From an uncultured Chloroflexota bacterium (GTDB lineage: Bacteria > Chloroflexota > Dehalococcoidia > UBA3495), in NCBI GenBank assembly GCA_913052545.1, contig CAJXEF010000068.1, positions 1 to 10,518 of the forward strand: a stretch of DNA of 10,518 bases, written 5' to 3'. The stretch's first letter is position 1; each line of letters starts with the position of its first letter. The position numbers and the translations under genes were made by a program. Of the stretch, positions 1 to 7,794 are shown piece by piece. The notes beneath the pieces are model-generated. The model ran no database searches and was not told the DNA's origin. It saw only the letters and a program-made list of their open reading frames with translations.

Positions 1-909
1 ACCCACACCAAACACAATTAGCGTTTGTTGCGCTACGATTTCGAATGGTCCAATTCCTCCTATACTGGACGGTATGGCAGTCGCTAGGTTGGATGTGGTG
101 GTCAGTAGGACCATAACCCAGATCAAGGTATTTAACGATTCAAATCCTTGATTAATATGAAATGAATAAGCAATTAACAGATATACACTGCTTTCTAGGA
201 TCCAGATTGGACAGGAGCACAGGAAAAGTCCAAGATGCCTACTAGGAGAATCAACTACGTTCAGTCCATCTATAAACCACTGCAAATTGCGTTCTAGCGT
301 TGGGCGAATTTTAGTTGGGGATAATTTTAGAATTATCATTAGTAATCTGCGAGTGCTTGTAGATCCTGAAAAGATGACAAATGTTAAGGCCAGCCCAAAG
401 ATGATGGCGCCTCCGATTCCCAAGAACAATATTTTGCTTTGGTAAAAATCATTTACTTCTCTAAACATTCCACCCAAAGCTAATATAGTGATAGCGAGGG
501 CCCCAAATGCTATGAGAGTAATTCCATCATATACTCTCTCCACCGCTATGGTGGCCAGAGCTGTACTGTCTCGCACTGTAGATTTTCTAGCTAAATAATA
601 AGCCCTTATTATCTCGCCCAAACGGGCTGGTAACAGATTGTTAGCTGTGTAACCTATAACTACTACGATGAACAACTTTGAAACCGCGACTTGCTCTATG
701 GGCCGGATAATGTAACGCCAACGTAAAGCCCTGAAATATGTAGCTACGAAGTAAACACATATTGCCGGGATTACGAGTAAATAGTTGGCTTGACGCATTG
801 TCGAAAGCACTTCTTGTAATTGCACCTTATACAACAAAAGAGTTATAAAGGTCACACTGATGACTATGCCTAACCAAAATCGCCAGTTTCCTTTTTTTAT
901 AAGATTCAT
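1..909 (-). CDS. Flippase-like / LPG-synthase transmembrane domain protein (UPF0104), partial, C-terminus off the left edge
   Basis: The frame is open from an ATG at 907-909 to the window edge (303 residues) and starts 8 bases after the stop of the upstream membrane gene, so translational coupling is likely; I see no clear Shine-Dalgarno. Several hydrophobic segments span the protein. Family hallmarks of the lysylphosphatidylglycerol synthase membrane domain (PF03706) are visible: YFRALRWRYI near residues 58-67, ANNLLPARLGEIIRAY at 89-104, AVERVYDG at 122-129, and the late loop IPSSIGGIGPFE at 279-290. In the family this domain moves or modifies lipids; stand-alone copies, such as archaeal AglD-related proteins, are often linked to lipid-sugar or polyprenol-linked glycan steps. 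No MprF-type aminoacyl-transferase domain is seen in the visible part. Substrate is unknown. Position directly after the YYYxG and Agl23-like genes suggests a shared role in surface glycan or glycolipid assembly (inference). Confidence 0.88.
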   Translation of the reverse strand, partial: MNLIKKGNWRFWLGIVISVTFITLLLYKVQLQEVLSTMRQANYLLVIPAICVYFVATYFRALRWRYIIRPIEQVAVSKLFIVVVIGYTANNLLPARLGEIIRAYYLARKSTVRDSTALATIAVERVYDGITLIAFGALAITILALGGMFREVNDFYQSKILFLGIGGAIIFGLALTFVIFSGSTSTRRLLMIILKLSPTKIRPTLERNLQWFIDGLNVVDSPSRHLGLFLCSCPIWILESSVYLLIAYSFHINQGFESLNTLIWVMVLLTTTSNLATAIPSSIGGIGPFEIVAQQTLIVFGVG

Positions 910-917
910 ATAGTTAT

Positions 918-3470
918 CTAGGTTTTGGGGAGATAGCTAAAAAATTGTGAGCTATACCAACTGGATTTGATATCCCTAAATATAATGTAATCCAAGGCTT
1001 GCTTCCAAGTGCTTCGCTGGGAGAAAGAGGTTTTAAAGAATTTCAAATCTAGTGCCAGTTCTTGAAACATGCTTTCATTTTGGCGATCCTCATAGGGGCG
1101 CCTGTAACTCTCAGGAAACCACAGCAAATTGTTTAATGGTTTAGATCGGTGATAGTTAGATAGCAGGTTAGCATCACGGTACCCGTGAGTCGATAACAAT
1201 AATAAAGCTCCGTCATCTGGCATAGCAGTAAGTCGGTTGCAACTGGAATTCCATCCTGTGTCACCTTCTGTTTTGAAGCAAGCGAAGTCCAGCTGATTTG
1301 CTTGCTCATGGTTACGGCCGTACCACTGCATAGGGTACCATAACTCGTAATCCACCTTAACATTATTGGGAACCAAATCATTCTTGAAAACTTGTTGTTC
1401 CAATTCCTGATAAACCTTCTTGATATCATTACTGCCTTGTGCGTAGGCTAAAAACTCTATTGTAGAATCATCATAGGTATACGAAGCTCTAAATGAACCC
1501 CATATGCTTACACTGAACAAGATCATCGCGAATACCAATGTCACGATCCTACATCCATTTTTTGGGTTTGACTTTCTTATCAACCATGCAGATACGGGGA
1601 AAGAAATTATCAACAAAGAAATCAGAATCACTTTAGCTATGTCAAAGTTTAATTCTGAACTTAACCAAATATGAAAGATATAAACACAAGCGATTACCTG
1701 TGTCGGTATTAGGCCAAATAACAACCATGTCCACCCTTTAAGAGCTATAGACCAATTTACCTGGCAATATAAATCATCCAGATATTTTCCAGTGAGAACG
1801 ATAAGTGGCAAAACCACTCCGACTAAAAGCCAGGGCATTTTTTCGCTTGCCAAAGTGAACGCTAAAAAGGTCAATATGGACCATAGGACTAAACTTAATC
1901 CGAAGGTGTCAGCTTTTTTAATATAATATATGGAGGCTATAATTCCGAATATAAATGGTAATAGTTCATACACTGATAAACCTACCACGTAGTAATACCA
2001 GGGTTGATTTCCTCGAGCGACGTCTTGTTGTGCTATCCAGTACCCTAGACCCTGCCATCCGCCAGTAAAGATACCGGCCCAGTTAGTGTATACAGTGGTA
2101 TAAAGGGTAACCCAAATAAAATAAAAAATAGCAGCACAACGGATCCAAACACCCTGTTTCCATTTAAATCCCAAATAAAAAGATAACCAAACTGTCGTGG
2201 CGACAACCACGAAAGATATCAGGTAATTGAGTGAGATCAAACCAGGAGATATGTCTATATGGATATCGTCAGGTACAATGCTGGTCATTAATTCGTAGGT
2301 GTCTGTTAGATCTGTAAACAGGACTCCGTACAATAAGGACAATGTTGCAATTACTACTATTCGACAGATAGATATATGGTAACTAAAGAGATATTTACAT
2401 ATCAGAACTAGCCCTATGATTATGATTAGCTCTAACCCAATCATATAAATACGGAAGTCCGCAATAATTGAACCTTCCATTCCGTATCTTAATGGTTGGA
2501 GAGTCGCTAAAAGGATCGCTATACCGAAGCTGAGACCCAATAGAGTACCTAATATTCCGTTTGTGTAAGGTTGGGAGCGGATGCGATTTCTATATGTTGA
2601 AAATGTGAATAAGGCAATTACCATAACCAGGTGGAATGGCCATTTAATTTCATGCAATGGGAATCTGATGAATGGTTCCCCCCAGTGGGGAATGCCTGTT
2701 ATTCCAATGCCAGCATCATTTGGATTGATTAGTGTTAACCCAAATAATCCTTGTAAAAAACCTGATAGTGCTGACCACTGAGGTAGAGTTAGGAGCAGTA
2801 TTAATAAGAAAAAACCTGCTGGACCGCTTAACTGAGTAAACTTGGTTCGTCTGAAAAGGCAAGTTAATAGGTCTGGTGATGCTATAAGGAAGCAGATTGA
2901 TCCGACAATGAAAACTACCAGATACGAGGTTTCCTTGGTGCAGAACATTAATGCTAAGACTGCAGATGCGAGATATAGGTAGTAATTTTTACCGTCGCAA
3001 ATATAGCGGATCATTAAAATGAACAGAGAAACGCTCCAGAAAGCCATTAAAATGTCGTTACGACCGAAGCGACTAAAATACAGCATACTTGGTGAAAGTA
3101 CTAGCATTACCGAAATGGATATTGCGCCAAAACGACCCAATTGATGTCTCAAAAAATATGGCAGCCCGACTAATAAAGATCCTACGATGGCGTACATTAC
3201 CCTGGCGACGAAATCAGTGTCTCCAAACAAGCTTATTGCGAATGCTACGAATTCGATTTGGAGAGGTCCATGCATCCAGGGTGAGTGATTAAAGATTTCC
3301 AGATTGGCTAATTTCCACGAATAGTGTAGATGAATCGCTTCGTCATAATGCATTACTCTGGCGTCTAATTCCCAGAGACGCATGCATAGCGCAATTAGCA
3401 CGAGAGAGATAAATAAGACACTTAGTTTATTTCTGGAATAGTTACGATATAAGTAATGATCGTGTGACAT
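918..3470 (-). CDS. Agl23-like (TIGR03663) GT-C-type membrane protein
   Basis: A polytopic membrane protein of 850 residues if it starts at the ATG at 3468-3470, or 864 from an in-frame TTG at 3510-3512. Neither has a good Shine-Dalgarno; I prefer the ATG. The N-terminal part resembles dolichyl-phosphate-mannose mannosyltransferases (GT-C fold): an acidic pair in the first external loop (YDEAIH, D43-E44), HGP at 67-69, FSRFGRND at 132-139 and TKETSY at 178-183. The DE pair, HGP and arginines are the hallmarks of TIGR03663, named in annotation as flippase-activity-associated Agl23, and known to co-occur with the YYYxG family, which is the gene just upstream here. Many hydrophobic helices follow up to about residue 665, then a soluble C-terminal tail of about 180 residues. 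A role in transfer of sugar from a lipid carrier outside the membrane is inferred; donor and acceptor are unknown. Confidence 0.85.
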   Translation of the reverse strand: MSHDHYLYRNYSRNKLSVLFISLVLIALCMRLWELDARVMHYDEAIHLHYSWKLANLEIFNHSPWMHGPLQIEFVAFAISLFGDTDFVARVMYAIVGSLLVGLPYFLRHQLGRFGAISISVMLVLSPSMLYFSRFGRNDILMAFWSVSLFILMIRYICDGKNYYLYLASAVLALMFCTKETSYLVVFIVGSICFLIASPDLLTCLFRRTKFTQLSGPAGFFLLILLLTLPQWSALSGFLQGLFGLTLINPNDAGIGITGIPHWGEPFIRFPLHEIKWPFHLVMVIALFTFSTYRNRIRSQPYTNGILGTLLGLSFGIAILLATLQPLRYGMEGSIIADFRIYMIGLELIIIIGLVLICKYLFSYHISICRIVVIATLSLLYGVLFTDLTDTYELMTSIVPDDIHIDISPGLISLNYLISFVVVATTVWLSFYLGFKWKQGVWIRCAAIFYFIWVTLYTTVYTNWAGIFTGGWQGLGYWIAQQDVARGNQPWYYYVVGLSVYELLPFIFGIIASIYYIKKADTFGLSLVLWSILTFLAFTLASEKMPWLLVGVVLPLIVLTGKYLDDLYCQVNWSIALKGWTWLLFGLIPTQVIACVYIFHIWLSSELNFDIAKVILISLLIISFPVSAWLIRKSNPKNGCRIVTLVFAMILFSVSIWGSFRASYTYDDSTIEFLAYAQGSNDIKKVYQELEQQVFKNDLVPNNVKVDYELWYPMQWYGRNHEQANQLDFACFKTEGDTGWNSSCNRLTAMPDDGALLLLSTHGYRDANLLSNYHRSKPLNNLLWFPESYRRPYEDRQNESMFQELALDLKFFKTSFSQRSTWKQALDYIIFRDIKSSWYSSQFFSYLPKT

Positions 3471-3532
3471 ATGGAGTTCTGTATAAGACGAGTTTTCCGT
3501 GTGAAGTCCCAAGAATGATGGTTAAATTTTGT

Positions 3533-5947
3533 TCAATTATATTGACGTTGAAGATCTTTGTTAGGTAAGACTTTATATATAGTTACACTATTTGAGTTAA
3601 ATACATCCTGTAAATAAGCTTGATATTTCAGATTGATCTCCCGATATCTATTTTTTTCTCTTATCCCTACGTAAATATACTTGATATCGTACTTATTCAA
3701 CAGGTATTTGAACCTTAGAGAATCTATGGTTTGATATATCTCGGCTACATCTGCCTCTCTCTCTAGGATCGTTCCCGAAGAACCTCTCCATTGCAATTCA
3801 TGGCCCTTCCAACCCAAAACGGTTGGTATACCGGTACTGCTGGAAATCCTTCCGTAATCGGAATAGTCTTCCCCGATGGCTTCTAGAAGTGGGCCTTCAA
3901 TACGTTGATCCAAAAGCCAGTTAATCGCCTCATACTCTCCGGGGTCACTATTCTCAATGAATCTCAATCCATCTAGGTTGAGTGGTCCTGAGATCATAGG
4001 AGAATGCGCGTCCATCTTCCGCTCTGATATAGCCCCGATCGGATAATATAGGGAGATAGCGAAGATTAGAATTATGAGGCTGATCCACAATTTGTTAGCT
4101 AAGAATGGTACTAATTTCTTGGGTTTGTTAGATTGCAGGTAGTATATCCCATAACTCCCTACTAACATTAACAAAATCCATGCTTGGTAATATGTTTTAA
4201 AAACGGTGTTCATTCGGTTGCCGAATGAATCCAATAAGTAATATAGTTCTGATCCCATCAGGAGTAAAAAGCCGACTCCTAATATTATCAAAAGGTAAGA
4301 TGTCACTTGATCACTTGGCATTTTATAAAGTTTAAGACTACTAGTTATGGCTAAAAACATAATCACTACGCATGGCAAAGCGATTATTAAGGGTTTTACT
4401 GAATTGGTATGAGGTTGCACAAATAACGCATTTTCGTTGGATAGGAATATCTTCAAAAACAACCACAGAACGAGTGGTGCAATACTGACCAGAATTATGG
4501 ATATCGTGATTGTGCGGTTTTCCCAACTGAAGATTGACCTAATCGGCAATTTATGGATTAGAAACGAACTAGAGAGCAAAACAGGGACACCCATGACAAT
4601 GAGAAAATGGAAAACTCTGGTGCCTGGACCATAATATGGTGAAATGCCACCCACTTGCCCGTGCAAATCTAAATAAAATGGCAAAAATAATAATACGGAT
4701 AATATTAATATTGGAATGCATTGAGAAATAGTGCTATTGATTGCAGTACGAATGGCATTAATTTTTGGTAAAAGTAGGATTTCTGATGGCTCTTTCGGTA
4801 CTTCACTTAATGCTTTGGCAAATGCAAAGAGGACAAATAATAATAAATATGTAGGGGCGTCCCAAAAGTTGATGAACGAGATACTTCCTAGAATTAATGC
4901 CGTAACCCCAAACCCTAACGGATTTTGTGTTAGCAATCTTCCCCTAGATTCATACGAAGAGAAGAACATATTAGCCATCAATGAGAGGAACAGTATTAAA
5001 AAAGGTAATGACAATACATGAGGATGTAAATCGCCTAATATAAAGCTAAATAGAGGAAATTCCGTAATAGTATAATCAATGCTGGCACCCTCCACCAGTG
5101 TGTCAATTACTCGAGTTGATCTCCACCACCACCATGTGTCATTCGGGTAGAAGCTGGTTAACGAATCATGAATTCCCTCCAACCCTTTTATCTGCGCCCA
5201 ATCCCAGAATCCAGAACTACCCCATCCTTGAGCATGAGCTAACTCTAAAGGCCCTTGTAAGTTACTCATAAGTAACAGTAAGGCAGGTCCGATTAAGCTA
5301 TAGGCTATGCTGATTTTCCTGCTAGCATTGGAAAGTCTGATCAGGTTGTAAAGTAATCCATACGAACCTATAGCTAGTAATGCGGGTATCAAAGATATTG
5401 ATAGGTTATATGCGATGGCAGGGGAAGTGAGAGTGACTTTAGCAAACGTAGCCATGATCAGGTGGCCAAAGTAATAGTAGCTTATTGGATATCCTGAAAA
5501 CCAAGGATCCTCTGGCGGAAAATATTTGGAAGAGAATATCGCATTTAAGAAGCCGAAGTCCATTGGTTTTTCAGTATGACTAATATCCGGATGTTGTGAT
5601 GCTATCGTTATCCAGATCATGAAAACTACTAGGAATAGGAAGTCCAAGGCCAGTAATACGGGCCATTCTGACCTGATGAAAGAGATGATCTGGCATCGTT
5701 TGCGTAGGAATATAAAAATAGACGATCCGATTGTCAACAAAATTAAAGCTGAAATACTTAAGAAAGAGTTGGGTATGATATGGGTTAGACCTGATATCCA
5801 GACTAAATAACCGGTTAAGAGCAAGAAGAATATTTTACAAATCGAATATCCACGGTCAGGCAAGTTGACAAATATTATGAATACTAAAGGGAATAACAAT
5901 ATTCCGATTATCTCTAAAGAGAGGAACCAAATTAAAGGATTAATCAC
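3533..5947 (-). CDS. DUF2298 / YYYxG-motif (Chlor_Arch_YYY) membrane protein
   Basis: A strongly hydrophobic protein of 804 residues, the usual 700-900 length of the single-domain class. It starts at a GTG (5945-5947), the first possible start after an in-frame stop, without a visible Shine-Dalgarno. The naming motif is present as GYPISYYYFGH (residues 152-162), preceded by KPMDFGFLNAIFSSKYFPPE-type sequence (127 onward) and followed by WWWWRSTRVI (272-281) and EFPLFSFILGDLHPHVL (296-312). Polar conserved residues in outer loops (D, E, H) plus many membrane helices resemble GT-C glycosyltransferases. A soluble C-terminal segment of roughly 140 residues follows the last helices. The family is known mainly from Chloroflexota and Archaea and its biochemical role is not established to my knowledge. 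It ends in TGA 62 bases before the ATG chosen for the Agl23-like partner (20 bases before the alternative TTG). Confidence 0.9.
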   Translation of the reverse strand: MINPLIWFLSLEIIGILLFPLVFIIFVNLPDRGYSICKIFFLLLTGYLVWISGLTHIIPNSFLSISALILLTIGSSIFIFLRKRCQIISFIRSEWPVLLALDFLFLVVFMIWITIASQHPDISHTEKPMDFGFLNAIFSSKYFPPEDPWFSGYPISYYYFGHLIMATFAKVTLTSPAIAYNLSISLIPALLAIGSYGLLYNLIRLSNASRKISIAYSLIGPALLLLMSNLQGPLELAHAQGWGSSGFWDWAQIKGLEGIHDSLTSFYPNDTWWWWRSTRVIDTLVEGASIDYTITEFPLFSFILGDLHPHVLSLPFLILFLSLMANMFFSSYESRGRLLTQNPLGFGVTALILGSISFINFWDAPTYLLLFVLFAFAKALSEVPKEPSEILLLPKINAIRTAINSTISQCIPILILSVLLFLPFYLDLHGQVGGISPYYGPGTRVFHFLIVMGVPVLLSSSFLIHKLPIRSIFSWENRTITISIILVSIAPLVLWLFLKIFLSNENALFVQPHTNSVKPLIIALPCVVIMFLAITSSLKLYKMPSDQVTSYLLIILGVGFLLLMGSELYYLLDSFGNRMNTVFKTYYQAWILLMLVGSYGIYYLQSNKPKKLVPFLANKLWISLIILIFAISLYYPIGAISERKMDAHSPMISGPLNLDGLRFIENSDPGEYEAINWLLDQRIEGPLLEAIGEDYSDYGRISSSTGIPTVLGWKGHELQWRGSSGTILEREADVAEIYQTIDSLRFKYLLNKYDIKYIYVGIREKNRYREINLKYQAYLQDVFNSNSVTIYKVLPNKDLQRQYN

Positions 5948-5992
5948 GGCAAATCAGTACTTGGGTTGAGCCGGCGATTGATTTTGATTGTC

Positions 5993-6022
5993 TAACATGT
6001 AAAGGATATGAATCCCATGTTA
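5993..6022. repeat. Inverted repeat / hairpin between ftsY and the YYYxG gene
   Basis: Arms TAACATG (5993-5999) and CATGTTA (6016-6022) match perfectly. Inside them GGAT (6004-6007) and ATCC (6012-6015) form a second short stem around an ATGA loop. The right arm is also part of a 10-base palindrome ATGTTAACAT (6017-6026), giving three copies of a TAACAT half-site. There is no T-run on either side, so it does not look like a classical intrinsic terminator. It could be a weak terminator, an RNA processing site or an operator in front of the membrane-protein genes. Confidence 0.5.
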
Positions 6023-6044
6023 ACATTGTCGTCATCACATGATT

Positions 6045-7001
6045 CTACGAAGATGGTTCCAGTAGTGCATCTACGAAATCATTGGCGTCAAAAGGCACCA
6101 TGTCCTGCAGGGATTCGCCAGTACCTATAAATACTATCGGTACATCTAATTCGTGTTTGATAGCTAAAGCTATCCCCCCCCGTGCCGTACCATCTAACTT
6201 GGCTAGAAATATTCCTGTCAGTCCGATTGCTTCTTTAAATGCACTTGCCTGGGTGAGTCCATTTAGTCCTGTGGTAGCGTCCAGTGTGAGCAATACTTGG
6301 TGAGGAGCGGAGGAATCCAACCTTTGAATCACTCTATTGACCTTCTTTAATTCTTCCATCAGGTTTAGCCTCGTATGTAGTCGGCCAGCAGTATCAATGA
6401 TTAGTACATCGGCATCGCGCGCTTTCGCTGCCTGGTAAGCGTCAAAAGCAACGGCACCAGGATCAGCTCCAGGTTGGTGGCTTATCACATCTACTCCTGC
6501 ACGATTTCCGAGTATTTCCAGTTGCTCTTCAGCAGCAGCCCTAAATGTGTCTGCCGCACCTAATATTACCTTTTTGCCTTCGGAGGTAAGATGGTGAGCT
6601 AACTTAGCGATGCTAGTTGTCTTTCCAACACCGTTAACTCCTACCATCAAAATAACGTATGGCTTTTGCACATCATCTGAATCTGCCCAGAACTCATGAT
6701 TTTCGTTTCCGGACAAGTCTTTTGTGAGCGTTGCTTTCAATTTAGCAAATGCCAAATCTGGGTCGTCGATGTTTTCGTTTTTCACTATAGCTCTTAGTTC
6801 TTCTATGATACGTAATGACGCATCGACTCCTACGTCAGCTGATATTAATATCTCTTCTAACTGTTCCCATAATGTGTCATCTAATTTAGAAGAACGTAAT
6901 ATATCTAAAACTCGTCCGAACCATCTGTCGCGACTTCGCTTTACGCCTGCTTCCGTATATTGTTTGTTTTGGTCGTTATTGTTTTTTAAAAATCCAAACA
7001 T
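6045..7001 (-). CDS. ftsY: Signal recognition particle receptor FtsY
   Basis: SRP receptor GTPase that docks ribosome-SRP complexes at the membrane for co-translational insertion. At 318 residues it has the helical N domain (about 25-100) and complete G domain but only a very short A region (1-25) instead of the long acidic extension of the E. coli protein. Visible motifs: P-loop GVNGVGKTT (121-129), insertion-box [10 protein letters not shown] (151-160), DTAGR (203-207), G4 as [10 protein letters not shown] (267-276) where many FtsY proteins have TKLDGTAKGG, and GTGE (293-296). Start is the ATG at 6999-7001, with AAGGA (7007-7011) five bases upstream. The gene lies 93 bases after rnc. The rnc-ftsY neighbourhood is common in bacteria, often with smc in between; smc is absent here. 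A source of many large membrane proteins downstream fits its role but does not imply a specific link. Confidence 0.97.
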   Translation of the reverse strand: MFGFLKNNNDQNKQYTEAGVKRSRDRWFGRVLDILRSSKLDDTLWEQLEEILISADVGVDASLRIIEELRAIVKNENIDDPDLAFAKLKATLTKDLSGNENHEFWADSDDVQKPYVILMVGVNGVGKTTSIAKLAHHLTSEGKKVILGAADTFRAAAEEQLEILGNRAGVDVISHQPGADPGAVAFDAYQAAKARDADVLIIDTAGRLHTRLNLMEELKKVNRVIQRLDSSAPHQVLLTLDATTGLNGLTQASAFKEAIGLTGIFLAKLDGTARGGIALAIKHELDVPIVFIGTGESLQDMVPFDANDFVDALLEPSS

Positions 7002-7006
7002 GGCGG

Positions 7007-7011
7007 TCCTT
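7007..7011 (-). promoter_or_regulatory. Ribosome binding site of ftsY
   Basis: AAGGA on the minus strand, five bases before the ATG. It fixes the ftsY start. The 93-base gap above it is AT-rich (with a TATTAT box around 7023-7028) and could hold a promoter, but I find no convincing -35. Confidence 0.6.
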
Positions 7012-7094
7012 ATTTACCCAAATAATAGGTGTGCAAATTAATTTAAAATGGATCAAAAGTGGTTGGAATACAGGGGATGGTACTAGTTGAAGCA

Positions 7095-7784
7095 TCAAAT
7101 TCCGATTTTTTCTAGAGCGTCCCGTGCTGCGGCTCGCTCGGCATCGGCTTTTTTCTTACCTTGACCAGTCCCTAACACTATTTTATCGGATAGAACGAGG
7201 ATGGTAAAAGTCGGGTCATGATCAGGGCCTTGTGAGGACACGGTGCGGTATACAGGGTAAGTAGATCCTTGTGACTGAAGATATTCTTGGAGTTGTGATT
7301 TAGGGTCGTTGGGAGCCAAAATTATGTGATCAAATTTATTGAGTTGGTGGGCTAGGTTAACAAGAACTAATTTTCTAGCCCGTTCATAACCTTGGTCTAA
7401 GAATATTGAAGCAATCAACGCTTCATAGACATCGGCCAATATGGATTCACTGTCGCGCCCACCCGAACTTTCTGCCCCCTTACCCAGAAGTACATAAGAT
7501 CCGAGCGACAGCGATCGAGCACACGTTGAGAGGCTTGCACTGCAAACGAGACTCGCTCTCGTTTTCGTCAGTTCACCTTCTGGGAGATTTGGGAACCGCT
7601 GGTAAAGTTCCTCGGAGACTATTAGTTGGATAATCGCGTCTCCAAGGAACTCCATTCGTTCGTAGGAATCTAGATGGGTTCCTCCATGTTCATTTATAAA
7701 TGAACGATGGGTGAACGCCTGCTGGAGCAACTCTACTTCCGAAAATTTCACATCTAGGATTATTTGTAATTGAGTTGTATCCAA
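7095..7784 (-). CDS. rnc: Ribonuclease III
   Basis: Double-strand-specific endoribonuclease that processes rRNA precursors and structured mRNAs. The 229-residue protein has the full architecture: nuclease domain (about 5-150) with signature ERMEFLGDA (42-50), acidic metal ligands E45 and D49, and the second cluster ADVYEALIASIFLD (117-130) with D118 and E121; then a double-stranded-RNA-binding domain (about 160-229) starting DPKSQLQEYLQ and ending in the basic GQGKKKADAERAAA helix (207-220). All catalytic residues are present. Start is a TTG at 7782-7784, the only start codon available after an in-frame stop, ten bases after the TAG of the DsbA-like gene and without a clear Shine-Dalgarno, so translation is probably coupled to that gene. 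Ends in TGA, showing that TGA is a normal stop in this genome. Confidence 0.97.
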   Translation of the reverse strand: MDTTQLQIILDVKFSEVELLQQAFTHRSFINEHGGTHLDSYERMEFLGDAIIQLIVSEELYQRFPNLPEGELTKTRASLVCSASLSTCARSLSLGSYVLLGKGAESSGGRDSESILADVYEALIASIFLDQGYERARKLVLVNLAHQLNKFDHIILAPNDPKSQLQEYLQSQGSTYPVYRTVSSQGPDHDPTFTILVLSDKIVLGTGQGKKKADAERAAARDALEKIGI

Positions 7785-7794
7785 AGTTGTTGAA

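Noticed and set aside
5117..5134. CCA triplet run (ccaccaccacca) resembling a short repeat
   Set aside because: It encodes the WWWW motif of the YYYxG protein, which fits the family sequence.
7035..7044. AAATTAATTT palindrome in the rnc-ftsY gap
   Set aside because: Simple AT-rich sequence with no convincing promoter spacing around it.
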